From positions 434,001 through 498,000 of the forward strand of contig JAHDWA010000002.1 in NCBI GenBank assembly GCA_023382535.1: a stretch of DNA of 64,000 nt. Direction: 5' to 3'. Below are positions 25,668 through 34,688 of the stretch, piece by piece. A program made the position numbers and the translations under genes. The DNA comes from Anaerolineae bacterium. GTDB taxonomy: Bacteria; Chloroflexota; Anaerolineae; 4572-78; J111. The number at the start of each line of letters is the position of its first letter. The first letter of the stretch is position 1. The notes under the pieces were generated by a model, which was not told the origin of the DNA, did not search any database, and saw only the letters and a program-made list of their open reading frames with translations.

Positions 25668-26657
25668 ATGCTTCGCGGCCATTCCAACCGCCTCTCGCAG
25701 CGCCCTAGCCACGTAGACCTGGACCATCTGTTTGCGATAGGGGTGGCCCATATCGGTATTGTCGAGCGGTTTGGCCGGTTTGAATGCAGCTTTGGCAGCG
25801 GCTTCAACGACCTCGTCAGTTAGCTTTTGCCCCACCAGGATTTCCTCGGCCTCCACCGCTTTGATCGGGTAAGAGGCCACCGCGCCCAAGACAAGATTGG
25901 CTTCTGTAACCGTGCCATCCTCCGCCTGGCGCAGGGCCACAGCCACCCCCAGGATGGGAAAATCGAACGAGCCGCGCCTTCGCAGTTTTTTGTAGACCAT
26001 CTTGATTCCGGCTGCGTCAGGCAGATGAATACTGGTCAGGATTTCATCGGGGGTTTTGGTGAGATAAGCCATGCCGTCGTTGTGGTAGAGTGCCTGAACC
26101 GGGATCATCCGTTCGCCACTTGGTCTGACCAGCCGCACCGATGCCCCCAAGGCCATCATCGCCGGCGCCGTGTCCGACGAGCTGACCGCCCAACAGCGCG
26201 AACTGCCCGGCGCGACCCAGCAGATATGGCCGTCTTTTTTCATACAGTAGCCTAAAGCTTCGCGCCAGGGTTCGGTCTGGTTGTAGTAGGTGCAGCGGGT
26301 GTCCAGGCACAGATTGCCGCCAATCGTGCCCATATTGCGCAACTGCGGCGTCGAGACCAGCCCGGCGGCCACCGCCAGGGCCGGGTAACGTTCAATAATG
26401 AGCGGATGGTGGGTAATTTGAGTCAGGGTTAACCCTGCACCCAGGGTGACGCCGCCGTTGGTTTCAAATTGCTTCAACTCGGCCATCGCTCCCAAACCAA
26501 TCAGTTTTTTGGGCGTAAAGAGGCGGCGTTTCATATTGGGAAACAAATCGGTTCCCCCGGCGACCAGCATCGCTTCCGGGCCGTGCTGGGCCAGCAGTGC
26601 CACCGCTTCGTCAAGGGTCCGCGGGGCGAGGTATTCAAAAGGAGGTAATCTAAGCAT
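25662..26657 (-). CDS. 4-hydroxybenzoyl-CoA reductase-like FAD subunit with extra Fe-S loop
   Basis: 331 aa. FAD-binding VAGGTDLFPNMKR near residue 33 and GTIGGNLCLDTRC near 113. The loop after it (LCLDTRCTYYNQTEPWR, GYC, GHICWVAPGSSRCW) carries Cys spaced as in the [4Fe-4S] insertion of the beta subunit (HcrB) of 4-hydroxybenzoyl-CoA reductase. Ordinary xanthine dehydrogenase FAD subunits lack this loop. It would pass electrons between a low-potential donor and the Mo site. Lies between the Mo subunit and paaK. Confidence 0.82.
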   Translation of the reverse strand: MLRLPPFEYLAPRTLDEAVALLAQHGPEAMLVAGGTDLFPNMKRRLFTPKKLIGLGAMAELKQFETNGGVTLGAGLTLTQITHHPLIIERYPALAVAAGLVSTPQLRNMGTIGGNLCLDTRCTYYNQTEPWREALGYCMKKDGHICWVAPGSSRCWAVSSSDTAPAMMALGASVRLVRPSGERMIPVQALYHNDGMAYLTKTPDEILTSIHLPDAAGIKMVYKKLRRRGSFDFPILGVAVALRQAEDGTVTEANLVLGAVASYPIKAVEAEEILVGQKLTDEVVEAAAKAAFKPAKPLDNTDMGHPYRKQMVQVYVARALREAVGMAAKHG

Positions 26658-26674
26658 TGAAGATAAACTCCACT

Positions 26675-29077
26675 CTAAGCAGGGGAGCGGGGGTGCTCCG
26701 CCGCTGGTTGGCCCCAGTGCGACTCCACTCGAACCGGTTCGGGGAAAGTCACCTGCGGTATCCGTTTTGGTCCGATCCGCCCGTCGCCGCCTCTGGCCTT
26801 CTCGCGCAGGGCCTTAAAAACCTTCTCCGGCGTAATCGGCGTTTCGTCAATCCGCACCCCAACGGCATCATAAACGGCATTGGCGATGGCCGGCGGCACC
26901 GGCAGTAGCGGTCCCTGGCCCGCTTCCTTCGCTCCGTAAGGCCCTTCGGGATCGTTGGTCTCAACCAAAATTGTTTCGATGTCGGGCGTCTCCAGAAAGG
27001 TGGGACTTTTGTAGTCGAGCATGGAGGGGATTTTGTGCAGTCCCCGCCGGAAGACCTGCTCCTCCATCAAGGCCTCGCCCAGGCCCATATAGACGCTTCC
27101 CTCCACCTGCCCCTCCACCAGCAGGGGGTTGATCGCCCTGCCGACATCGTGAGCGATCCAAATTTTCTCGACCTGCACCTCGCCGGTGTCCGGGTCCACC
27201 TCTACTGCGGCCACGCAGGCGGAATAGGTGTAGGCCGGTGTCGGGCCGACCCCCGCGCCCCGGTACCGCCCGCCGCGTTTGGGCGGGGTGTAGCTGCCGA
27301 CAGCCCCCAACGTGCCATGCTCCGCTTCGGCCAGCTTGACCAGTTCCGGGAAGGGAATGCGCCGCGCTTCGTCGTCCAGGCAAAAAACCATGTTATCGCG
27401 GGCGGCCAGGCTCTCCGCCGGGACCAGCAACTCTTTGGCCGCCGTCTCGAACAGGAGAGTGCGTAATTTGCGGGCGGCCTGAATGGCGGCGTTGCCGGTC
27501 ATTAGCGTCACCCGGCTGGAATAGCTGCCCAGGTCTACCGGTGTTAAATCCGTATCGGCGGTAACCAGGGCAATATCATTGACCGTCACCCCTAACTCCT
27601 CGGCCACGATGTAAGCCAGAACTGAGTCAGAACCTTGTCCTATGTCGGTGCTGCCGCAGAAGACCGTTACCCCGCCGCCCCGGTCAAGCTTGATCTGCAC
27701 GCCGGAGTGCGGCATTTTGTTCCAATAGATCGGCAGACCCGCGCCGGTAATGTAGGCGCCGCAGGCCAGCCCGATGCCCTTGCCAAAGGGCAACCGGCCA
27801 TACCGCTCCCGAAAGCCGGAGCGTTCAGCGACCGCTTCCAGGCACTCGCCCAGGCCCATGGTGGTCACGGTCAGGTGATTGGCTGTTTGGGTGTAAGGCC
27901 GGGCCAGATGCTTGAGCCGCAGGTCGAGCGGGTTGAGGCCCAGCTTCTCGGCCAGCTTGTCGAGCTGCACTTCCAGGGCAAAGCGGGGCTGGGGTGTGCC
28001 GTGGCCGCGCTTGGGGCCGCAGGCCGGTTTGTTGGTGAAAACCCGCGCTCCATCAAACTTGTAGGCCGGAATGTTATAGGTAACGGTTTGCAACGCACCG
28101 GTGTAGTAAGTGCTGGCCACACCGTAGCTGCCGTAACCACCGCCGTCCAGAAAGGATTGAAAATGCATGGCTGTGACCGAGCCGTCCTTTTTGACCCCGG
28201 TTTTGACCCGCATCAAGACCGGGTGACGGCCGCGGTGGGCATAAAAGACCTCCTCGCGGGTCAGGACAATTTTGACCGGACGGCCGGTCAGCATGGCGAG
28301 CTTGGCCACAATCATCTCGTGATTGAAGGGGTCGGTTTTGCCGCCAAAGCCGCCGCCGGTGGGTGGGGCAATGATGCGGATGCGGCTGGGCGGCAAGTCC
28401 AGCACGCCGGCCATCGCTTTGTGCACATAGTGGGGGCACTGGGTCGAACTCCAGACGGTCAGCTTGCCGTTGGCTTCGTAGCGGGCCAGGGCGGCGTGCT
28501 CTTCCAGCGGCAGGTGGGTGTTGCCCTCGTAGAAAAAAGCATCCTCCTGGATCAGGTCGGCCTCCGCGAAACCGGCTTCAACCTCCCCGAACTCCAGGGC
28601 GACCAGCTTGTGAATATTATCGTGGTCGGCATAGGCGTGGATCGGCTCGCGGCCGTCGAGCGGTTGCAGCCCCTCCTCGATGCTCATAATGGGCGGTAAA
28701 ACTTCGTATTCCACCTCGATGTGCTTCAAGGCTGCTTCGGCCGTTTCCTCATCCACCGCCGCTACCGCCGCCACCGGGTCGCCAACGTAGCGCACTTTCT
28801 CGACGGTCAGAGACTCCTCATCCTGGCTGACCGGCAGGATGCCGAACTTGTTGGGCAAATCCTGGCCGGTAATGACCGCCATCACCCCCGGCAGCGCCCT
28901 GGCCGCGCTGGTATCAATGGCCACAATCCGGGCGTGAGGGTGAATGCTGCGCAAGATTTTGCAGTGCAGCATCCGCGGCAGCGACATGTCGGCTGCATAC
29001 AACGTTTGCCCGCTGGTCTTTTGCAGCGCATCTACCTTGCGGTTCGGCTTACCGACGATGTTGAGTTGGTGGGACAT
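26675..29077 (-). CDS. Xanthine oxidase-family molybdenum subunit, HcrA-like
   Basis: 800 aa from ATG at 29077 (GAGGAG upstream); the long frame beyond it is not part of the protein. Domain a/b hammerhead first (KTSGQTLYAADMSLPRM, YVGDPVAAVAAVDEETAEAA), then Mo-cofactor motifs PPTGGGFGGKTDP and FCGSTDIGQGSDSV. Near the C-terminus the position of the catalytic Glu of the family (GxGE) reads AKEAGQGPLLPV, that is Gln. Start overlaps the [2Fe-2S] gene by 29 bases. Together with the neighbouring subunits it forms a hcrCAB-type enzyme for a hydroxylated aryl-CoA or heteroaromatic substrate. Confidence 0.83.
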   Translation of the reverse strand: MSHQLNIVGKPNRKVDALQKTSGQTLYAADMSLPRMLHCKILRSIHPHARIVAIDTSAARALPGVMAVITGQDLPNKFGILPVSQDEESLTVEKVRYVGDPVAAVAAVDEETAEAALKHIEVEYEVLPPIMSIEEGLQPLDGREPIHAYADHDNIHKLVALEFGEVEAGFAEADLIQEDAFFYEGNTHLPLEEHAALARYEANGKLTVWSSTQCPHYVHKAMAGVLDLPPSRIRIIAPPTGGGFGGKTDPFNHEMIVAKLAMLTGRPVKIVLTREEVFYAHRGRHPVLMRVKTGVKKDGSVTAMHFQSFLDGGGYGSYGVASTYYTGALQTVTYNIPAYKFDGARVFTNKPACGPKRGHGTPQPRFALEVQLDKLAEKLGLNPLDLRLKHLARPYTQTANHLTVTTMGLGECLEAVAERSGFRERYGRLPFGKGIGLACGAYITGAGLPIYWNKMPHSGVQIKLDRGGGVTVFCGSTDIGQGSDSVLAYIVAEELGVTVNDIALVTADTDLTPVDLGSYSSRVTLMTGNAAIQAARKLRTLLFETAAKELLVPAESLAARDNMVFCLDDEARRIPFPELVKLAEAEHGTLGAVGSYTPPKRGGRYRGAGVGPTPAYTYSACVAAVEVDPDTGEVQVEKIWIAHDVGRAINPLLVEGQVEGSVYMGLGEALMEEQVFRRGLHKIPSMLDYKSPTFLETPDIETILVETNDPEGPYGAKEAGQGPLLPVPPAIANAVYDAVGVRIDETPITPEKVFKALREKARGGDGRIGPKRIPQVTFPEPVRVESHWGQPAAEHPRSPA

Positions 29078-29543
29078 TAATGTTCTCCTCAATAACCTTC
29101 TCAACTGCCTCAACGATCTTCGTATAACCAGTACATCTACATAAATTACCGGCCAGGGTTTCGCGAATTTCTTGGCGGGTAGGGTGGGGGGTGGCGTCGA
29201 GCATTGCTCTGGCGGAGAGGAGCATGCCGGGGATACAGAAGCCGCATTGGGCTGCGCCCAAATCGGCAAAGGCGGTCTGCAGGGGCTGGAGGAGGTTGCC
29301 CCCGGCCAGCCCTTCAATGGTAGCAATGGGCTGCCCCTGAATTTCAACCGGGAGAACCAGGCACGACAGCACCGGCTCGCCGTCGAGCAGCACCGTGCAA
29401 GCGCCGCACTCGCCCAATTCACACCCGTGTTTGGTACCGGTCAAATTCAAATCTTCGCGCAGAACTTCGAGGAGGGTTTTGTGGACCGAGGTATAAACCT
29501 CGTGGATTTCGCCGTTAACCTGGAGCTGGAGAAGGGTTTTCAT
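29049..29543 (-). CDS. [2Fe-2S] subunit of the molybdenum hydroxylase/reductase, HcrC-like
   Basis: 164 aa from ATG at 29543 (AAGGGGA upstream). Plant-type [2Fe-2S] site HGCELGECGACTVLLDG...SCL near residues 43-65, and the second, helical site in QCGFCIPGMLL and LAGNLCRCTGYTKIV. First gene of the 14-kb operon. An ATG at 29564 in the same frame has a poorer ribosome site. Confidence 0.9.
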   Translation of the reverse strand: MKTLLQLQVNGEIHEVYTSVHKTLLEVLREDLNLTGTKHGCELGECGACTVLLDGEPVLSCLVLPVEIQGQPIATIEGLAGGNLLQPLQTAFADLGAAQCGFCIPGMLLSARAMLDATPHPTRQEIRETLAGNLCRCTGYTKIVEAVEKVIEENINVPPTQHRR

Positions 29544-29637
29544 CGAAAAATCCCCTTGAGCCATGATCGTCCTGAAGATCTTCAAGATTTTAGAAATTGT
29601 ACAATATACAGAACGATAGTCGTACTGATAAAACAGG

Positions 29638-29665
29638 ATTATAAGCGCAGTAAGAGATTTGTCAA
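29638..29665 (-). promoter_or_regulatory. Promoter of the hcr-paa operon
   Basis: Perfect TTGACA (29660-29665), 16-base spacer, perfect TATAAT (29638-29643) on the minus strand. The start falls near 29631, leaving about 90 bases of leader, within which ACGACTATCGT (ACGA/TCGT arms) might be an operator. A core promoter this strong suggests control by a repressor. Confidence 0.82.
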
Positions 29666-29689
29666 AAGTTTCTGACTCAACGGAGTGGG

Positions 29690-30145
29690 TTAGAGAGGGC
29701 AGAGCCAGACCTGGGGGACATGATTCCGCAGCAGCTTGAGGAATACTTCCCCGGCTGGAGCGAGAAAACTCTTCCGCCGCCGTACCAGGCCAACCGAACG
29801 GATCGGCAGCCACTCCAGGCGGACAGCCCGCAGCGACCCCGCTTTAAGCTCAGTTTCAACCGTATAGCCAGGTACAATAGATACCCCCAGGTTAAGGGCC
29901 ACAAAACGCTTGATGACCTCGATACTGCCCAGGTCCAGCACCTGGGCCGGCAGGAGGCCCATCTTGGCCATCATTTGTTCCAGTAAAACCCGGCTGGAAC
30001 TGCTTTTCTCTAACATCAACAGCGACTGGGCAGCCAGCATCGCCAACGTTACCGCCGGTTCGGCCAGCAGGGGCGAGGTGGGAGCGAAGATGGCTACGTC
30101 TTCCTGATAAAACAGGGTCTCGGTTTCCAGGCGAGGATCCATCAT
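29690..30145 (-). pseudogene. LysR-type regulator remnant (C-terminal half of effector domain)
   Basis: About 151 codons (ETETLFYQEDVAIFAP ... LGSIEVIKRFVALNLGVSIVPG ... VGLVRRRKSFLAPAGEVF) match the last half of a LysR effector-binding domain. The N-terminal winged helix and first half are missing; full proteins have about 300 aa. No ribosome site fits the first ATG codons. It sits just upstream of the aromatic operon promoter, where a LysR regulator would be expected, so it is probably the decayed former regulator. Confidence 0.75.
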
Positions 30146-30272
30146 CCCGACTTTGGCGTGTTAAAACTCACCCCGTGGCGAATAGAGATAGCCTCTGTGC
30201 CGGTGGAGTCGCGGATCTGGTGCAGGGATAGTCTGTAAGATGAATTTTGACCACCAAATCGGAAATTGTAGC

Positions 30273-30291
30273 GGCGACTCTTGTGGTCGCC
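30273..30291. repeat. Small inverted repeat GGCGAC / GTCGCC
   Basis: Six-base arms (30273-30278, 30286-30291) in the gap between the uspA-like gene and the LysR remnant. Likely a copy of an interspersed repeat. Confidence 0.3.
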
Positions 30292-30319
30292 CTGGACGGG
30301 GGCAGTCCCTTTTATGTTA

Positions 30320-31141
30320 TTACCGGGTAATCAGCACCGGACGATCCATTTGTTCGACAATTTGATAAGCCAGGTCATCGAGTAAGAGGCGCTCCCACCC
30401 GACACCGCGATGAGCGCCGATGACCACCAGGTCATAATCACCGCTGCGAGCCTCAGCCAGGATTTCGTCTACGACCAGGCCGTGACGTACTTTGGGTTGA
30501 GGGTGTAAATTTGATTTTTGCAAGATTTGCAGATCCTGTTCCAGTAACTCGCCTTCGGGGGTGTGTTCTTTAATAAGTTCTTCGGCGCTTGCCCGTAACT
30601 GGGTGCCCCGGATGCCGGGACCGGCGGTCATCTGTGACATAACATGTAAAACGGTGACTTCTACCTCACCTTCAACCAAAGCCGGTAGCCGGGCGGTGAA
30701 GCGGCTGAGCAATGAGACACTCTCCGCGCCGCTGTCACACAGCAATATGCGGTGGATGGGACCGATCTTTCCCTTAGCAATAATGACCGGACAGGGAGCA
30801 CGCTCAATCACCCGTTTGGCGGTTGAACCCAGCAAGCGGGTCACCAGGTCATGATCGCGCCGCTCCCCGACAATAATCAAATCATAGCGCCCCTCTTTGG
30901 CTTCACGCACAATCTCCTCGGCCGGCTGGCCCAGCCGGACCTTATTTCGAAGGTCAGGAAGCTCTGGCCCTACCAATTGACAGGCACGGGCTAGAATTGT
31001 TTCGGCCCGCGAGCGGTTACTTTCACTCTTAATTACGGTTAAAACGGTTGGGGTAATCCCAGCTCGGCGGGCAATTTGCGCGCCCAAACGTAAAGCTGCT
31101 TCAGAATGGGGGGAGCCGCCTGTAGCAATCAGTAGCCGCAT
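30320..31141 (-). CDS. Tandem universal stress protein (two UspA domains)
   Basis: 273 aa with two Usp domains: residues 1-124 (MRLLIATGGSPHSEAALRLG ... GRYDLIIVGERR ... LLGSTAKRVIERAPCPVII) and 130-273 (HRILLCDSGAES ... GDYDLVVIGAHRG ... DRPVLITR). The first has the ATP-binding G-x2-G-x9-G(S/T)-like pattern GERRDHDLVTRLLGST; the second is degenerate. It follows the transporter gene by 16 bases on the same strand, suggesting it regulates or senses energy state for it. AGGAGGAGG precedes the ATG. Confidence 0.88.
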   Translation of the reverse strand: MRLLIATGGSPHSEAALRLGAQIARRAGITPTVLTVIKSESNRSRAETILARACQLVGPELPDLRNKVRLGQPAEEIVREAKEGRYDLIIVGERRDHDLVTRLLGSTAKRVIERAPCPVIIAKGKIGPIHRILLCDSGAESVSLLSRFTARLPALVEGEVEVTVLHVMSQMTAGPGIRGTQLRASAEELIKEHTPEGELLEQDLQILQKSNLHPQPKVRHGLVVDEILAEARSGDYDLVVIGAHRGVGWERLLLDDLAYQIVEQMDRPVLITR

Positions 31142-31157
31142 AAAAATATTCCTCCTC

Positions 31158-32315
31158 CTAAATAAGTACGAGAATGATCGGCACTACAAAAATAATTGTC
31201 ATAAAAAGGGCCAAGTTTCGCCTTCTGGTTGTAACCCAGTGGACAAAATCGAGCATGGCCCGTTCGTAGTGGTGGTAGCTGGTTGTCAGAATAATGATCG
31301 AGACAAGTGTAATACTTATCATCTCAACCAGAACAATGGTGAAGGCAGACGGATTGTTAAGCAGCACTGAGGCTAAAAGCGTATCTACAAACGTGGTGAT
31401 GTTGGCCCCCATGATGTAAGGGATGACGTTCTCGCGGCGGACGAACCCCCGATTGCTCAAAGGGATGAGAATGCTCAGAGAAATACTGACCGACATCGAG
31501 ATGAAGGTGACTCCGGCGCCCATCAGAAACATGACCCAGGGCCGGTAAACCAGGCGTGATACTCGCCCAACCTGGCTTTCTTTGATGGTCATCTGGGGCA
31601 AACAGCGATCAAACAGGCTGAAGCTGAGCATAATTAAACCCAGACCAACTACAAAGAGCGCCCAGAGAGGCAAATAAGCGGTGAAAGTTGCAACAATGGG
31701 GTCGAAAATCATGTCGGTCACTGAGTTGAGGGCAGCCCCGGAGCGAAGCTGGAATGTGTCGAAGACCCCAATTTTGAGAAGAGTTAGCCCAATCAGCAAA
31801 CCAACCAGATAGGTTGTCCCGGTAACTGTCAGCGAAAGGAGGCCCATGCTTAAGCTGGAAACCCGGTTGCGGCCCCGCAGAACATAGATAAAGCCAATAA
31901 ACAGGACAATGAAACTGGCTCCCAGACGGGAGCCGGTGATCATGGTGAAGGCGCTTAACCTGTCAATCACCCCGGCATCTAAAAAGGTCAACGCCACCGC
32001 CGCCACCGGCGAGCCGCTCATGATCACGTAAGCAAACAACCAGCCAAAACCGAGACTGTTGAAGGGGTTAGTCACGGCAAAAGTGTCGCGTACCAGAAAG
32101 GTCAACCCCCGTGCGCCCTCTTTCATCAGCATAATCGCCAGGATAAAAAGAAAGAGGCTGGCAAAAAAGATGCTAATTTTATCTGGCCGGACTCTTTTCC
32201 AAATTGTATGGGCGACGTGGGTAAGTTTACTGGCTGTCGAGGTTGGTAAATATGGGGTGGTTTCAGTTGAGACTGCCTCGACTAAGTTTGCATCAAGCAG
32301 GTCATTATTTTTCAT
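31158..32315 (-). CDS. Na+/phosphate symporter-like membrane protein
   Basis: 385 aa with eight to nine hydrophobic segments after a 45-residue polar N-terminus. Two inverted-repeat-like blocks resemble the Na/Pi cotransporter family: MSGSPVAAVALTFLDAG with TMITGSRLGASF, and SISLSILIPLSNRG with YIMGANITTFVDTLLAS (family: GANIGTT). The motifs are divergent, so the ion is uncertain. No PhoU domain follows; the partner is the tandem UspA gene. Confidence 0.7.
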   Translation of the reverse strand: MKNNDLLDANLVEAVSTETTPYLPTSTASKLTHVAHTIWKRVRPDKISIFFASLFLFILAIMLMKEGARGLTFLVRDTFAVTNPFNSLGFGWLFAYVIMSGSPVAAVALTFLDAGVIDRLSAFTMITGSRLGASFIVLFIGFIYVLRGRNRVSSLSMGLLSLTVTGTTYLVGLLIGLTLLKIGVFDTFQLRSGAALNSVTDMIFDPIVATFTAYLPLWALFVVGLGLIMLSFSLFDRCLPQMTIKESQVGRVSRLVYRPWVMFLMGAGVTFISMSVSISLSILIPLSNRGFVRRENVIPYIMGANITTFVDTLLASVLLNNPSAFTIVLVEMISITLVSIIILTTSYHHYERAMLDFVHWVTTRRRNLALFMTIIFVVPIILVLI

Positions 32316-32354
32316 GGTGCTGATCCTAACTTAGTTGGGGGAAAACGTCTAAAG

Positions 32355-32383
32355 ATTGTACTTGATTTTAGGCCATCACCCAA
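32355..32383 (-). promoter_or_regulatory. Putative promoter of the Na/Pi-UspA operon
   Basis: TTGGGT, 17-base spacer, TACAAT on the minus strand (32355-32360 and 32378-32383), 40 bases upstream of the transporter ATG. Divergent from the promoter at 32408. Confidence 0.55.
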
Positions 32384-32407
32384 ATCAGCCGGATTGTTTG
32401 AATGAGA

Positions 32408-32436
32408 GTGACAAGTGAAAGCCCTGGTGATATACT
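32408..32436 (+). promoter_or_regulatory. Putative promoter of the SDR-AKR operon
   Basis: GTGACA (32408-32413), 17-base spacer, TATACT (32431-32436), 27 bases before the SDR start codon. Confidence 0.6.
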
Positions 32437-32463
32437 GTACTCAGACCAAAGGAGGATAAACTA

Positions 32464-33207
32464 ATGGACTTCGCAGGCAAAGTAGCGGTAATTACTGGCG
32501 GCGCCTCGGGTATGGGTGCGGCTACGGCCCGTGAGTTCAGGGCTGCCGGAGCAGAGGTGGTGATCGTTGATCGCAACGCTGAATTGGCGGCCCGGGTAGT
32601 TGACGAAATTGGCGGCGCGGCGGCGATTGGCGACGTCAGCGACTCGGTCTTTTGCAACATGGCGGTTGAAAGAGTGCTGAAGGGTTACGGACGGCTGGAT
32701 ATCCTGGTTAACGCGGCCGGCATTATTATCCGGGCCGATGCGCTCCATACGTCGGATGAGCAGTGGCAGCGAGTGCTGAACGTCAACGTTAACGGGGTAT
32801 TTTTTATGAGCAGGGCCGCTGTCGGCCCGATGAAAAAGCAAGGTAAGGGGGTCATCATTAATTTCGGCTCCATTTGGGGCGAGGTCGGCGCGGCGGGAGT
32901 TGTGGCCTACTGCACTTCAAAAGGGGCGGTCCACCAGTTAACGCGGGCGATGGCTCTGGATTACGTCAAGGACGGTATCCGCATTAATGCCGTTTGCCCG
33001 GGCGAAGTCAACACGCCGATGCTGGCCTCGGAGCGTTCCGAGCCGGTCACGCCGGAGATGATGCAGCGCCTGGCCGAGTCCGTGCCGCTGGGCCGCATGG
33101 CCGAACCGGTCGAAATTTCCCGCGTGGTCCTGTTTATGGCTTCGGATGCGGCCAGTTACATGACCGGAGCTATGATTACGGTAGACGCAGGCTATACGGC
33201 CAGGTAG
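32464..33207 (+). CDS. Short-chain dehydrogenase/reductase
   Basis: 247 aa classical SDR. Cofactor motif TGGASGMGAATAREF near residue 12, Asp after beta-2 (VIVDRN) favours NAD(H), NAAG near 87, catalytic Ser in NFGSIWGEVG and Tyr/Lys in AYCTSKGAV. AAAGGAGG precedes the ATG. Followed after 7 bases by an aldo/keto reductase, so both likely act on one polyol or sugar-derived substrate. Confidence 0.88.
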   Translation: MDFAGKVAVITGGASGMGAATAREFRAAGAEVVIVDRNAELAARVVDEIGGAAAIGDVSDSVFCNMAVERVLKGYGRLDILVNAAGIIIRADALHTSDEQWQRVLNVNVNGVFFMSRAAVGPMKKQGKGVIINFGSIWGEVGAAGVVAYCTSKGAVHQLTRAMALDYVKDGIRINAVCPGEVNTPMLASERSEPVTPEMMQRLAESVPLGRMAEPVEISRVVLFMASDAASYMTGAMITVDAGYTAR

Positions 33208-33214
33208 GTGAAAA

Positions 33215-34216
<1,002 letters not shown>

Positions 34217-34223
34217 ATTCCTC

Positions 34224-34668
34224 TTACTTGTATCCGCGCGCCAGGTAGGAGGTGAACGGCACCCGGAGACGCCAATCCGGCCTTTTGAAGGGCGCCAATC
34301 GTGCCGCCAGGTCGTTCATTACCGCCTGCTGCTCGGCCTGGGAGGCAGTATTGAGGCCAACGGCCAGGGGCGTAGCGCGCGTTCTTTTGGTACCAGTCAA
34401 TAGGAGCGCCTTGCGGGGTGCGAGCTTTTGGCACGTCAATCATCCCCCCATTGACATCAATCCCGATGGCCCGTCCGGCAGGGCCAACCCTCTCTGCAGC
34501 AAAGCGCGCCGCTGCGCCGGTGCCAATATCCACCACCACTTCATCCGGCTGTAAAGCAGACCATTCGACCAGGGCCTGGGCAAAGGGTCCAAGAATAGCC
34601 GGGACGAGAATATGCTCGTACCGTTCTGCCGCTTCATGGGCAAGCTGCCACTGCCTTGATGTTGCCAT
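34224..34668 (-). pseudogene. SAM-methyltransferase pseudogene (frameshift and internal deletion)
   Basis: The first part reads as a class I methyltransferase (YEHILVPAILGPFAQ ... PDEVVVDIGTGAAARFAAERVGPAGRAIGIDVNGGM). A second reading frame gives the family C-terminus (ASQAEQQAVMNDLAARLAPF ... VPFTSYLARGYK, stop at 34224). The central 100 or so residues are missing and the frames do not join. The intact relative at 35489 (266 aa) shows the same N-terminal pattern. Confidence 0.75.
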
Positions 34669-34688
34669 ATTCCCCCCTTTTTATGCCC

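Noticed and set aside
27635..28699. Plus-strand open frame of 354 codons
   Set aside because: Mirror of the Mo subunit gene; the minus strand encodes clear cofactor motifs.
29078..29422. N-terminal extension of the Mo subunit by 115 codons
   Set aside because: Overlaps the [2Fe-2S] gene in another frame, looks non-coding, and a strong ribosome site precedes the ATG at 29077.
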